Numbered from the stretch's first letter, positions 15,822 to 25,880 are shown. The stretch is 64,000 bases of DNA from Algibacter lectus (GCF_900112395.1 NZ_FOLN01000001.1:558001-622000); one strand, 5' to 3'. Notes: a model not told the origin generated them from the sequence alone. Translations and numbers: made by a program.

Positions 15822-15855
15822 AAAAAAACCACAACTTTCGCTGTGGCTTTTTCTT
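15822..15855. terminator. Hairpin between gene remnants
   Basis: AAAAACCACA and TGTGGCTTTTT pair around an ~8-nt loop, with A and T runs on both sides, so it can work in either direction. The surrounding 15856-15975 contains only a short minus-strand open frame (KIITFTREIFSVPKKSKQ) that may be another gene remnant. Confidence 0.6.
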
Positions 15856-15975
15856 TTTATTGCTTACTCTTTTTCGGCACGGAAAATATTTCGCGGGTAA
15901 ATGTAATTATCTTACCTGTTTGTTTACTAATAACAGCTGTTAATCACTATGAAATTGTTCAATAGCTCTGTCGGT

Positions 15976-16437
15976 TTAATTTAGTTTACTATAAATTCCT
16001 TTTAATTCTTTAGTGTATTTTTTTGCTTGTGGAATTCTACATTCTTTTATGTATGTTTCCAAATCCTCCGAATTTTCTTTTAAGAGAAAATATTCTATTG
16101 CATATAAAAGTATAAAGCTCTTTGCGTAACCTAGTATTTCTTCATTGTCATTTTCTTCTTCTTCTGGCTCTTCTCCTTTAGGATAATCTTCCTTAAATTT
16201 TACATTTTCATATTTTTTAATTTTTGAGAATACATATGCTGTAAACCGCTCTTTGTCATTAATTAATATATCAAGTATATCAGATGATGTAACTTTCGCT
16301 TTGCTCATTTTGTCTGCATCACGATTAGCTACATTATCTCTATATTTATCTAATATTTTTAAGACCACTTTGTCTTCAATAAAACTTATATAATTAGTAT
16401 AAATTTCTGATTCTATTACCTTTATGGATTCTTGCAT
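15976..16437 (-). CDS. Putative immunity protein for the Rhs HNH toxin
   Basis: The 153-aa all-helical acidic protein (MQESIKVIESEIYTNYISFI...; EEPEEEENDNEEILGYAKSF) has no signal peptide, which fits cytoplasmic protection from a nuclease. It starts 18 nt after the Rhs stop codon, the standard place for cognate immunity. I do not recognise a named family. Confidence 0.65.
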   Translation of the reverse strand: MQESIKVIESEIYTNYISFIEDKVVLKILDKYRDNVANRDADKMSKAKVTSSDILDILINDKERFTAYVFSKIKKYENVKFKEDYPKGEEPEEEENDNEEILGYAKSFILLYAIEYFLLKENSEDLETYIKECRIPQAKKYTKELKGIYSKLN

Positions 16438-16455
16438 TTCTTAATTTATTAATAA

Positions 16456-19400
16456 TTACCAAACATCTACTCCTTTTATAACTTCATCCAAATCAGAACC
16501 TACATGTCTAAATGGATCAACTGCTTCATGTTCCCAAGGATTAAGAGCATCTAAATTAGAAGAATTATGAACTCCATCACCTCCAACTCTTTGTGGAATA
16601 TCTCTGTGATGTAATTCCATAGAATAATCTCTAGTTTTGGTTTCTCCTGTTCTTCTATTGGTAACTTCTACGGTCATTCTTGGAGCTTTACCTTCTTTCA
16701 TTCTTTTTAAATTATTTGGAGAATAACCACTAGCGTTATTTGCAGCTTCATTTTTCCAAAATTTCTTTCTTGCAGTTCCCCAACATTCTAAACCAAAAGG
16801 GTCGTATTGTGAGTTTACATCACTTACATAGCTATACATATTCGGCATTCCGCCAGCCAACCCAATCGGGTCTTGACTTATGTAAGTGCCACTATCGGGC
16901 GAATAGTATCTAAACCTGTTATAATACAACCCAGTTTCCACATCCTCATACTGTCCCTGATATCTAAAAGGTATGAACGTTTTACTACCTCCAATATTAC
17001 GGATATTTCCGTAAATATCCAACTCACATTCCCAAACATTCTCACCTTTTTCATTAAAGGCTTGAACGGGGGTCCCCAAATAATCGCAAACTATGGAGTA
17101 TGTTTTATCGCCTACTATTTTAGCTTGTGGCACAAAACTATTGTTTTCAAATACCCAAGTGGTTAAAGCTGTACTATCTTGAGATTTATCACTTTCGCTA
17201 GATATTGCTGTCGGAGTTGGTTCTTTTTCTTCCGCATCAATATCCCCATTTTCGTTAACAAACAATCTGGGGCGGTCTTCCAAGCTGTATTGCCATTCGT
17301 GCAGTGGTAAATTACCATCCCAAATAAAGCGGGTAATGATTCCGTTGCGCTTTACTCTTGGTGCTGTTACTATTTTGGCTGTACGCCTACCCAAGGCATC
17401 ATATTCAAACGCTATATGTTCTCCATTTGGTTTTGTAACTGCTTTTAGCATGCCATTACCAAACCATTGGTAGTTCCATTCGCCTATATCTTTTGGGTTT
17501 TCTGCTTTAGATACAAATTTGAGTATTAAATTGCCCTCATCATCATATTTATAGGTCGCGTTTTCATCTTTCAATAATTCCCCACCATTACCATATTCTC
17601 TATCGTTTTGGCTTGGGCTTTTAAACATATTCCCAACGGCATCGGGCATTTTGTATATGGTATCTAAACCATTTTTATAACCTGCCGAGGCTAAATTCCC
17701 TACATCATCATAACTAAACCTTACCGTACTGTTTGTTAGGTTATTTACCATACTTAGCAATCTATCGGCACGTCCCCATTGGTAACGTACGTTACGGGCT
17801 TCTACATTTTTATTTTGTACAAGGTGTTTTTCTACACGCCCCAATTGGTCTCTTTGGGTGATTATCGTAACATCCCCACTAACCATACGCCGTATTTCTA
17901 ACCCTAAAGCATCTCTTTTATACTGGGCTTGCCATCCGTTGGCTTCAGTACGCGCTACATTTCCATCCTTTGTAAATTCTTGAATAATATTAGCGCCTAA
18001 AGAACTTGTAATACTGGTGCGTTGTCCCAAACGGTTATACGTACTCTTTACAAGGTGTCCGTTTTGGTCTTCGCTTATTAAATTTCCGTTTTTGTATTCA
18101 AATTTTACGGTGTTAAAGGCATTGGTAGCCTCTTTAATACTGCCATTGCTGTTGTATGTAAAATACTCGCCTGTACCATCATAATGATTCGCAGTTAAAA
18201 TATTACCTGTGCCACTGTACATGTACTTTGTCCAGCGTTCTTGTGGGCGCAATACTTTGGTTACTCGCCCTACAGCATCACGAACATAACGACGGCATAA
18301 GCCATCGAATCCCCACTCACCAATAATTTGCCCCAAAGGATCTAACGTAAAGCGGTAAGCGTTATTGTTTTCATTAACTATAGTGGTTAACTGCTCTTCA
18401 GTATTATACTTAAAGGTTATGGTTTTCCCGTTTTCGGTACGGGTTTTTAAATTCCCTAAACCCCAATAGGTAAAGGCAACTTCTCGCAAGGAATCTTTAG
18501 CTAAAACTACGTTGCCCGCCTTATCATAATTAAAAATATGTTTATTACCGTCTGGTTCACGCAGGCCTACCACATTACCCATAACATCGTATTTATAGGT
18601 GGTAGTAGCTCCATTGGGTTGCGTGTTGTTTAATAAATTTCCTAATTTATCGTAAACCCAGCGTATGCTTCGGCCATCGTTTAAGGTTGCTTTTACTAAT
18701 TCACTGCGTTCGTTCCAGAAAAAGGTGGTGCGGTTGTCTGCACTATCCGTCATGGCGAGTAACTGGTTGTTGGTATCGTACTCATATTTTAATTGCGTAC
18801 CGTCTGGAAAACTTCGAGCAATTAATTTATTATCGATATCATATTTCCATGACATACTACCATCTGGTCCCGTATAGCCAATTAAACGTTGCATACTATC
18901 GTACTCGAATGCCGTTTTATTTTTATCGGCATCTTCAATAGACGTTGTATTACCAAACAAATCGTAGGTGTACTTAGTGGTGTTACCTAACGGATCTGTT
19001 AGCATTTCTAGATACTGTAAGTCATTATATTTTTGGTAGGTTTCGCCACCTTTAGCATCTGTAATTCGATATATTAAATTATTGCTATCGTAATAATACG
19101 TTGTGGTATGCCCCAACGAGTTGGTTACTATGGTTTTGCCTTTTTCATATTGAGTCCAATATTCTAAAATACCTTCATCTCCCCAAGTGTGTACACATTT
19201 AGCATCATCCCCTTTACCTTCGTATTCCCAATAAAATGACAAACCACTTTGGTTGGTTAATTTCACCAATAAATGCCCCTCGTAATAAAAGTGCTTACTT
19301 ACATTATTAGCCTCTGTTACCTGTACTAAGTTATCATCATTATCTACTTTATAACGAATAAAATTTATGCGGGTATCGTCTATGATACTATAAATAGCTG

Positions 19401-20808
19401 TAATACGTCTATTTTCGTGCGTAACCTGTAAAACTCTACCTGTACTGTCAATTATTTTATTGAGTAACCCATGGCGATATTCAAAACGAATTTCATTCCC
19501 TAAATCGTTAGTAATAGCTTGTATTGGAAAAAAATCGTCCTCGTTGCTATTGGTTGTAAAACGATAAGTTAGCCCGTCTTCTCCTTTATAAGCGACGCCT
19601 ATACTATCTTTAAACCACGTAATTTTTTCTTGGCGGTTATAGTACATATCTCCGCTAGACAGTTTTGGCAAATTAACTTGTCTACCATCTGGAAATTGCA
19701 AACAAATAGCGCCTTCTCCCATATCCCAATATCCAATATTGTAGCTATGTTGCCAATTACTTCCAATTGGTGATTCAATTTCTGCATCACTAAAATAATG
19801 CCGTGTCCACTCCAAAGGTATTGGTCCTGGTAAACTAAAATCTAAATTTTCTGAAATAACGCGCCCCGAAACAGCATCTACAGGTTCTCCAAAGTGCTTA
19901 CATTTAAAATCTTGTAATCGTTGTGCTGCCTTTGGATTCTTAGGCATTAAATTATCAATTTTTTTCTGAAGCTTATTACCAACTTTCTGCCAGCCTTTTT
20001 TGGTTCCTTTTAAAATACTTCCACCCGTTTTTTTAGCGAGTTTACCAAGACCTTTTAAACCTAGAGACATGGCAAGTGCTAATAAATCTATAGTTGGCGG
20101 GCCACCAACTAACACTGGTTTTCCAGCAGGTATTACGTTTAATAGCACCGATGTTGGTGCCATTAAAGACATTTTTGGTTTGGTTTTCCCTAACCTAAAA
20201 GGCGCAGGAATACCAATTAAATTACAAGATAAAGCAGGTAGGAATTGCCCTGAAAACGGTGCACCATCTGCTAAAACCGTAGAACTCCCCATAAACATCT
20301 CTGACGATGCCATAGGACTTACTGATGGTAATGCATGCAATATAATACCTGGTAAATGTTGAAGGCTTACCCCAGCGTTAGCAATAAATTTATTATTTAC
20401 CATAACACTTGGTGCCATGGCTTTTACAATGGCTACAGCTACACTACTTACCGTTAAAGGTTGTGGTTCTGGCTCACTACCATCTTCTGGTGGCTCTGGC
20501 ACCGGAGGTGTTGGTATTACAGAACTTATGGCGGCAAAAATGGCACCCATAATATCAAAAACCATCCCTACGTGTGGCACAGCCATTAATGGCGACGGCG
20601 GAAACATAGTAGGGTGTACATCAATACCAAGAGCAATATCTTGATACTTTCCTGCCGGTTGCCCGGGAATTGAAGGCATTATAGAAGCTGCAAGATCAGA
20701 CTGAAAGGCATCTAGCTTTTCTTTTTTTTCTGATAAAAAAGACATGAATCCAGAAGACTCATTATCACTATCACTATTAGAAACAACTTTATTTACAATT
20801 TTTGCCAT
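16456..20808 (-). CDS. T6SS PAAR-Rhs effector with C-terminal HNH nuclease tip
   Basis: This 1450-aa polymorphic toxin is loaded on the VgrG spike. The N-terminal ~270 residues contain PAAR-like spike sequence (HPTMFPPSPLMAVPHVG; SSEMFMGSSTVLADG...; PAGKPVLVGGPPTIDL). A DUF6531-type entry segment follows at about 305-340 (CKHFGEPVDAVSGRVISENL), then some 900 residues of YD/RHS repeats forming the shell, and the RHS core end ETGLYYNRFRYYSPDSGTYI. The cleavage site DPFGL ends at about residue 1340. The last 110 residues are the toxin: MELHHRDIPQRVGGDG...NLDALNPWEHEAVDPFRHVG, an HNH-type metal nuclease (His1400/His1401, later Asn and His). It is 4 nt downstream of the putative adaptor gene and followed by its own immunity gene. 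The frame is intact. Confidence 0.93.
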   Translation of the reverse strand: MAKIVNKVVSNSDSDNESSGFMSFLSEKKEKLDAFQSDLAASIMPSIPGQPAGKYQDIALGIDVHPTMFPPSPLMAVPHVGMVFDIMGAIFAAISSVIPTPPVPEPPEDGSEPEPQPLTVSSVAVAIVKAMAPSVMVNNKFIANAGVSLQHLPGIILHALPSVSPMASSEMFMGSSTVLADGAPFSGQFLPALSCNLIGIPAPFRLGKTKPKMSLMAPTSVLLNVIPAGKPVLVGGPPTIDLLALAMSLGLKGLGKLAKKTGGSILKGTKKGWQKVGNKLQKKIDNLMPKNPKAAQRLQDFKCKHFGEPVDAVSGRVISENLDFSLPGPIPLEWTRHYFSDAEIESPIGSNWQHSYNIGYWDMGEGAICLQFPDGRQVNLPKLSSGDMYYNRQEKITWFKDSIGVAYKGEDGLTYRFTTNSNEDDFFPIQAITNDLGNEIRFEYRHGLLNKIIDSTGRVLQVTHENRRITAIYSIIDDTRINFIRYKVDNDDNLVQVTEANNVSKHFYYEGHLLVKLTNQSGLSFYWEYEGKGDDAKCVHTWGDEGILEYWTQYEKGKTIVTNSLGHTTTYYYDSNNLIYRITDAKGGETYQKYNDLQYLEMLTDPLGNTTKYTYDLFGNTTSIEDADKNKTAFEYDSMQRLIGYTGPDGSMSWKYDIDNKLIARSFPDGTQLKYEYDTNNQLLAMTDSADNRTTFFWNERSELVKATLNDGRSIRWVYDKLGNLLNNTQPNGATTTYKYDVMGNVVGLREPDGNKHIFNYDKAGNVVLAKDSLREVAFTYWGLGNLKTRTENGKTITFKYNTEEQLTTIVNENNNAYRFTLDPLGQIIGEWGFDGLCRRYVRDAVGRVTKVLRPQERWTKYMYSGTGNILTANHYDGTGEYFTYNSNGSIKEATNAFNTVKFEYKNGNLISEDQNGHLVKSTYNRLGQRTSITSSLGANIIQEFTKDGNVARTEANGWQAQYKRDALGLEIRRMVSGDVTIITQRDQLGRVEKHLVQNKNVEARNVRYQWGRADRLLSMVNNLTNSTVRFSYDDVGNLASAGYKNGLDTIYKMPDAVGNMFKSPSQNDREYGNGGELLKDENATYKYDDEGNLILKFVSKAENPKDIGEWNYQWFGNGMLKAVTKPNGEHIAFEYDALGRRTAKIVTAPRVKRNGIITRFIWDGNLPLHEWQYSLEDRPRLFVNENGDIDAEEKEPTPTAISSESDKSQDSTALTTWVFENNSFVPQAKIVGDKTYSIVCDYLGTPVQAFNEKGENVWECELDIYGNIRNIGGSKTFIPFRYQGQYEDVETGLYYNRFRYYSPDSGTYISQDPIGLAGGMPNMYSYVSDVNSQYDPFGLECWGTARKKFWKNEAANNASGYSPNNLKRMKEGKAPRMTVEVTNRRTGETKTRDYSMELHHRDIPQRVGGDGVHNSSNLDALNPWEHEAVDPFRHVGSDLDEVIKGVDVW

Positions 20809-20812
20809 TTAC

Positions 20813-22165
20813 TTATACTTTTAGTGGTTTTCTTCTGTTTACATATTTCAAATTAAGGTATTCTGTACCTTGTAATAACGTATCCCAATCTGTACCTATT
20901 TCAGTTTCAAATTGTTTGTTTAACATGGTATCCATACTTCTATATTTGTAACTGCTATCGCAAATTTGTTTTGCTAAAGATGCAGAAAACAAATATGTTG
21001 ATGCTCTTTTTACTTCTAACGGTAAATTAGTGCCCGCTTGCAATGAAAAAATAACATGCTCCCAAGCGGCTTCCATATTTTTAGATTGAAAATTAACTAG
21101 AGCCAACATTCTATAACCTTCCATGGTGTAAAAAACATCACCGTGTTTAGCTGTTTCAGCAACTAGTTTTTCATAGCAAGAAATAGCTTCTGGTCGTGTT
21201 TTTTTATCAACTAAATATAATGAAGCTTTTATCATTAATGCCGACCTCCATATAGGGTAAGCCTCATCTGACTTTTTAATTTCTGGCTCTGCCAAATCAA
21301 TCGCTTTATTTGCATTCTCGAAAGCCAACTCTTTATTTTTTATATTAAAAAAGGCAATAGCACAAATTAAATGTGATGTTGCTTTAGTCGTTAGTTTTTT
21401 TAATTGATAGCCGAGTTCTATAAGTACTTTTGCTTCTTTTTTAATGTTGATATCATCATCAATAGTGGCATCCATCACTTTACGCACTTGCTTCTGAAAT
21501 TTTGTACTTGGTGAATGTGGTTTTACACTATCACTATCCTTGTCCATTTCATTACGCATGGCATTTGCCATGTCTAGATTTGCTCTTAATTCTACAACTC
21601 TAGCCGTTTTATGCTTTTGTAATTTTGATAGGTTTCGTTTTACATCAACATCTATAGCTGCCAATCTAAAATCGTTTGGTAAGGATCCTGATAATTGATT
21701 TGACAACCATGCATCAAAACCTACCCCATGCATTCCTGGAGCAAAATAAAGTATAAAGTTTTCTTCTTTAAACGGAAGTAGATCTTTTAATCGCTTTAAT
21801 TCTCCAACCACACTTTTAAAAGTGGGCGGTAATGCTCTATTTACATCATAAGATTCTGGTAAATAGCCATCTTTTTTATAAGCATATATTAAATCATATT
21901 TGTTGTCGTCGCTAGTATTAAACCAAGATAAAAATTCTTCCCAAAGGTGTTGTTCAAAAAGATCATCAGAATAAACAGATTGAAATCTAAAAAATATGTC
22001 TTCAAAAACTCCAATAGGCGAAGCTTCAATATCCATAAATTTATCTAAAATCTCAATATCGTGGTAATCGCATACCCATATGGCCATATCCCATTTGTAG
22101 GTGGTTATCGATTCCCATTTATTTCTAATTTTAGCAAGTTCTTGCGCTATAGATGCGTTACTCAT
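20813..22165 (-). CDS. Putative T6SS effector adaptor with TPR-like C-terminal half
   Basis: The 450-aa soluble protein is encoded between vgrG (8 nt gap) and the PAAR-Rhs gene (4 nt gap). Residues 1-215 are a mixed domain (ITTYKWDMAIWVCDYHDIEI; FILYFAPGMHGVGFDAWLSN). Residues ~250-420 are helical and TPR-like (AIAFFNIKNKELAFENANKA; AISCYEKLVAETAKHGDVFY). No toxin motif or signal is visible. The position is where other T6SSs encode the Tap/DUF4123, Eag or PRK06147-type chaperone that places an Rhs effector on VgrG, so an adaptor role is inferred. I do not recognise a named family. Confidence 0.6.
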   Translation of the reverse strand: MSNASIAQELAKIRNKWESITTYKWDMAIWVCDYHDIEILDKFMDIEASPIGVFEDIFFRFQSVYSDDLFEQHLWEEFLSWFNTSDDNKYDLIYAYKKDGYLPESYDVNRALPPTFKSVVGELKRLKDLLPFKEENFILYFAPGMHGVGFDAWLSNQLSGSLPNDFRLAAIDVDVKRNLSKLQKHKTARVVELRANLDMANAMRNEMDKDSDSVKPHSPSTKFQKQVRKVMDATIDDDINIKKEAKVLIELGYQLKKLTTKATSHLICAIAFFNIKNKELAFENANKAIDLAEPEIKKSDEAYPIWRSALMIKASLYLVDKKTRPEAISCYEKLVAETAKHGDVFYTMEGYRMLALVNFQSKNMEAAWEHVIFSLQAGTNLPLEVKRASTYLFSASLAKQICDSSYKYRSMDTMLNKQFETEIGTDWDTLLQGTEYLNLKYVNRRKPLKV

Positions 22166-22173
22166 AATATATG

Positions 22174-23946
22174 TTATGAATTAAGTTTAACTATGGCTCC
22201 TGAAATTAAAGTCTCGCCTGTTGAATTGGTATTAATTTTACCACCAACAATATTAGCTTCTTCTTTACCGTTAACATCTACCTTTTTAGAATCTATTACA
22301 ATACCCTCTGGTAACACACCTATGTTAGAAGCTCCTGTTTGAATTACCGATTCATTCTTTGAAACTATCTTGGTAGCATTACCATGTAATTCAATATTAT
22401 CGCCATACATGGCAATAAATTTAGAACGTAAAAATAATTTTTCTTCACTCGAGATAGTTAATGTTTTTTCAACCGTATCAAAATGAATAATATTTGTGTT
22501 TTTATCAGAAATGGTTATCATTTCTTTTCCGTCAGTATCGTCTAACTTAATAGTATGCCCACTTCTTGTTCTAATAGCTTTAAAATCATTGCTTTCACTT
22601 TGAAAATCTGCTGCGCTCGCATTACCATTATATAAACTTCCAAGCATATAAGGACGTTCTGCATTCGCACCTTCAAAACCAACTAAAACTTCCTCGCCTA
22701 CTTCTGGTATAAAATGAAAGCCTTTATCACCACCACCATGTGGTGTTACCACACGAATCCATGGCGTAGTTACTCCTGTTGGCTTTTGCCATGGGAATTG
22801 CACTTTTATACGTGCTAACCCATCTGGATCTGAATTTTCCATAACAACGGCTGTTTGCGTGTCACTTTTTGGTGTTGCTTCAAAGTTTGTATCTGGAAAT
22901 ACATCCATATCTGCACTTAGCGCCTCGAATGTATTATGGTATTGTCCGTTTTCGTTATTGCTATGGCGCACTTTTATAACACGGTATCTGCCATGACTTG
23001 CATTTTCACCTTGTATGTCTATTATTTTTCCAATGCCTACACCAGGATTATCACTATCACCCTTCATTCTTACTTGTTGGGTTTCTACAGCTTTTTTCTG
23101 TTGTTCTACATGGGTGTCCATACGTTGTTTAAGTCCTGGATCGTTAAACCCGTTTACCCAAACATTGGTTTCTTTAGCATAAAGTGCGTTACCGCGTTCG
23201 CTTGTAAAACTGCTATATCCGGTAGAGCCTGTACTTACTTCCGATGTTTTTTTCTCATGCTTTTCATCGGTAAGATAGTCGTTGGTGAAGTAATTAAAAT
23301 TGTTAGGAAGTGGCACTAAATCTAATGAAAACCCATGTAAATCGTGCCCATATGTTAAAACAACATCTTCTCCATCTTCTGGTTGTCCGAAAATAAGTTT
23401 TTTACCATCATAGTACAACCACTCACTGTATTGCATAGCTAAACGGCTTGCATAACGCCAATTACTTTCCTTATGTTGTACACTATAATGCAAAGGCGCA
23501 CTGTTTTGCGGATTCATTATAGCGCTAAGTTTTGAGGTATCATACCCTTGTAAAGTAAGTGCTATAATGTGTGATAAACTTTTGTCTAAAAAGGAATTAT
23601 AATGCGGACCATCATCACATAAAACCGTTGGGCTTTCTGCTTTAATCGTTACAATATTTTCGTTATTGTATCCGCGCTTATTTGCTACAGAGGTAACAAC
23701 ACCTTTAAATTCTAATGTTTTATAACCAGAAAAATCACTTAGAGAACTTACTTGTAGTGTTAGCGTTTCTCCCAAATAGTTTTTTGTACTATTAGAAATC
23801 TCTCCTTCTAAATTTTCTAGCACATCGGTTCTGCATTCCAAATTTAAAAAATGGTGCGCATTAATACCTTGATCTAAAACAAAACGCTTAAATGAGGTGA
23901 TAGCGGTACTTCCAATAAAAATTTCTGTAACGGATTGTAATGCCAT
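22174..23946 (-). CDS. vgrG: VgrG (TssI) spike protein
   Basis: The 590-aa spike has the usual parts: a gp27-like N-terminal base (to about 350), the gp5 OB-fold region (MENSDPDGLARIKVQFPWQK; TPWIRVVTPHGGGDKGFHFI; PEVGEEVLVGFEGANAERPY), the conserved SGHTIKLDDTDGKEMITI and the repeated beta-prism end to residue 590. There is no C-terminal toxin extension, so cargo should be carried through the PAAR-Rhs protein and the putative adaptor immediately downstream. Confidence 0.95.
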   Translation of the reverse strand: MALQSVTEIFIGSTAITSFKRFVLDQGINAHHFLNLECRTDVLENLEGEISNSTKNYLGETLTLQVSSLSDFSGYKTLEFKGVVTSVANKRGYNNENIVTIKAESPTVLCDDGPHYNSFLDKSLSHIIALTLQGYDTSKLSAIMNPQNSAPLHYSVQHKESNWRYASRLAMQYSEWLYYDGKKLIFGQPEDGEDVVLTYGHDLHGFSLDLVPLPNNFNYFTNDYLTDEKHEKKTSEVSTGSTGYSSFTSERGNALYAKETNVWVNGFNDPGLKQRMDTHVEQQKKAVETQQVRMKGDSDNPGVGIGKIIDIQGENASHGRYRVIKVRHSNNENGQYHNTFEALSADMDVFPDTNFEATPKSDTQTAVVMENSDPDGLARIKVQFPWQKPTGVTTPWIRVVTPHGGGDKGFHFIPEVGEEVLVGFEGANAERPYMLGSLYNGNASAADFQSESNDFKAIRTRSGHTIKLDDTDGKEMITISDKNTNIIHFDTVEKTLTISSEEKLFLRSKFIAMYGDNIELHGNATKIVSKNESVIQTGASNIGVLPEGIVIDSKKVDVNGKEEANIVGGKINTNSTGETLISGAIVKLNS

Positions 23947-23958
23947 AGTTATATTTTT

Positions 23959-24732
23959 TTAATTTTTTATAAATTTACCTTCACGATAAACTAATTTCTT
24001 GTATTTACCTGTCGTTTTCAGAATCCCAGTATCTTCTCCTTCGTGAATTAATGGCGTAAGTTCTGGGTAAAATAGTTCTTTAGTTACCGTATCAAATTTT
24101 AAATTTAATGTATCTCGCCTTCCTACACTTGTGTATAAACCATCGGAATTTTCAAAACAATCTAAGCAAATACCTTTAGATTCATTATTAAAACAAATAA
24201 CTTTAGATGACAAAAGCCTACTAGATGAACAAACCAATTGTGTGTTAAATGTTAAATATGTGCTATCGTTTAGTTTATGCACTTTATATGGGTGTGCGCC
24301 ATTATCTTCTGAGAACTCAATATTTGCTTTACCAGCAAAGTAATCTACAAACAAACTATCTTCATCACTATATCTATATAAAGATTTGTATGAATGATGA
24401 CAGCCATAGTCAATGATTTCCCAATAAATAAAAATCAGCTTATCATCTTCAGATTTAACTAAAAAGAAATCATTTTCACTTAGTGCTTTATATAAGTCGT
24501 TATTGATGTAGTGTGAATTTTCTAGAATTTCTTTTAACTTTTCTTCAAAAGTAAATAGTGCATTACCACCATCATTGTGTTGTGATCTCTTTTGTATATA
24601 ATCGTCGTGAAGTTTTCTTAAAATAAGAACATCTTCATTAAGGTTTGTCCTAGAAGATGTTTCAACATCTTTTGTTCCACAGAAATTTAAACTGGTAAAA
24701 AGTATGATAACTATAGTAAATACGCTTTTCAT
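23959..24732 (-). CDS. Exported protein, candidate immunity partner of the 238-aa effector candidate
   Basis: The 257-aa protein starts with a signal peptide (MKSVFTIVIILFTSLNFCG). The Cys17 context NFCG is a poor lipobox, so lipidation is uncertain. The mature part is beta-rich and acidic, with no motif that I recognise. Its ATG overlaps the upstream stop by 4 nt (ATGA at 24729-24732), so it is translationally coupled to the 238-aa gene. Periplasmic export together with coupling inside the T6SS operon suggests immunity to a cell-wall-acting effector (inference). An ordinary T6SS accessory protein is the alternative. Confidence 0.6.
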   Translation of the reverse strand: MKSVFTIVIILFTSLNFCGTKDVETSSRTNLNEDVLILRKLHDDYIQKRSQHNDGGNALFTFEEKLKEILENSHYINNDLYKALSENDFFLVKSEDDKLIFIYWEIIDYGCHHSYKSLYRYSDEDSLFVDYFAGKANIEFSEDNGAHPYKVHKLNDSTYLTFNTQLVCSSSRLLSSKVICFNNESKGICLDCFENSDGLYTSVGRRDTLNLKFDTVTKELFYPELTPLIHEGEDTGILKTTGKYKKLVYREGKFIKN

Positions 24733-25445
24733 GTTGAAAAAATATTATAATATTGAATATACCTCCAAGCAGCCACTCTTTCTAAGGCTTTGGTTCTTAT
24801 TTTAGTTCTATCTGATGTTTTCAAATAGAAAATATCGTAACTTTTTAACTCTTTTATTCTCTGAAAAGCTAATTCAGGTCTTTGGTAATAAAAATAGGTC
24901 CAAAATGCCCATTCATCTTCTGTTGGTTTTATATAATTCAATTCGTTCCAATCTCTCTCAAACCGGTCTGCTCTTTGCTTTAAAACGGCAGCCATGGCCC
25001 ATATAGAGCTTTCTAGGTTTTTAAAATCTGCACTATATACCGTTTCTTTGCCATAAGCTTCATCTCGTTTTTCTGCAATGCTTACAAATTCATCTCCTTC
25101 ATTGTAGGTTTTAGGTAAATACTTTTTTAAGTTTGGCCACTCTTTAGGGTTGCCAAAAAAATCTAAACCAAAATTTTGAAAACCACTAATTTTTTTATCT
25201 GTAATTACTTTTCCATTTTTATAGTTTTTTAAATCACTTAAATAAATCCAACCCAAACCTTCACCTGTGGCTATAGTAAATAAATATGAAGGAGGTAAGC
25301 CTACATCTTTAGCTATTCCCTCTATAATCTCAACTACGGGAGCTTCTTTAGGTTCATCTGCATAACCACCCCAAGCATTTACGTAAACGTCATACATATC
25401 CTGTATTTCCTTTTTCCGTTCAAGTTTAGATTTTATTTTACCCAT
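24729..25445 (-). CDS. Candidate T6SS effector, possibly lysozyme-like
   Basis: The 238-aa soluble protein without signal peptide is encoded between tssD2 and vgrG, where T6SS cargo is often encoded. The region AKDVGLPPSYLFTIATGEGL followed by ISGFQNFGLDFFG and a helical C-terminal half rich in Trp and Tyr (WAFWTYFYYQRPELAFQRIK) recalls lysozyme/transglycosylase folds, with a Glu in ATGEGLG as possible catalytic acid. This is a weak resemblance from pattern only. The exported partner encoded with a 4-nt overlap supports a periplasmic target. Confidence 0.5.
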   Translation of the reverse strand: MGKIKSKLERKKEIQDMYDVYVNAWGGYADEPKEAPVVEIIEGIAKDVGLPPSYLFTIATGEGLGWIYLSDLKNYKNGKVITDKKISGFQNFGLDFFGNPKEWPNLKKYLPKTYNEGDEFVSIAEKRDEAYGKETVYSADFKNLESSIWAMAAVLKQRADRFERDWNELNYIKPTEDEWAFWTYFYYQRPELAFQRIKELKSYDIFYLKTSDRTKIRTKALERVAAWRYIQYYNIFST

Positions 25446-25456
25446 ATTGCTATAAT

Positions 25457-25852
25457 TTAAGCTTTCACTGGCCAGTTATTTGTAAACGTTGTATCTTTTA
25501 TGGTAATCTCCTTTGCCGAAATTACTATTTGGGTTTGCATGGCATGGTCGTCTATAGCATTAAAATGCTCTTTATAATGTAAACAATAGGCATTTTTAAA
25601 TTCTACTTTTTTTAAACTGGCCATATTTTCTCTTTTATAAAAAGTAATTACGCCGTTTTTAACCATATCGGGAGAAATAGCCCAATCTAAAAAATCTGTT
25701 TTAGAAGTCGATTCTATTAGTAGTTTAATTTGTCCGCCTCTTGTTTTTTCCGCAGGTCTTCCGTTATAATCTGCACCTTGAGAAAATTCGAATGTGCAAT
25801 CTAGCACGTTCATTTCATCGCTTCCGATGACCAATTTTGATAAAAATGACAT
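25457..25852 (-). CDS. tssD: TssD (Hcp-type tube protein), second copy
   Basis: This 131-aa Bacteroidetes Hcp homologue has the conserved pattern (VLDCTFEFSQGADYNGRPAE; TRGGQIKLLIESTSKTDFLD; ITFYKRENMASLKKVEFKNA). It is shorter in identity to the main TssD at 35615-36004 and lies next to the effector candidate, so it may be a cargo-specific tube subunit rather than the main tube. Confidence 0.92.
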   Translation of the reverse strand: MSFLSKLVIGSDEMNVLDCTFEFSQGADYNGRPAEKTRGGQIKLLIESTSKTDFLDWAISPDMVKNGVITFYKRENMASLKKVEFKNAYCLHYKEHFNAIDDHAMQTQIVISAKEITIKDTTFTNNWPVKA

Positions 25853-25880
25853 AAATTCTATTTTTAATTTTTAAGATTGC

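Noticed and set aside
16456-20808. Frameshift or truncation in the large Rhs gene
   Set aside because: The frame is continuous from the PAAR-like region to the HNH tip with the DPFGL site in place, followed by an immunity gene at normal distance.
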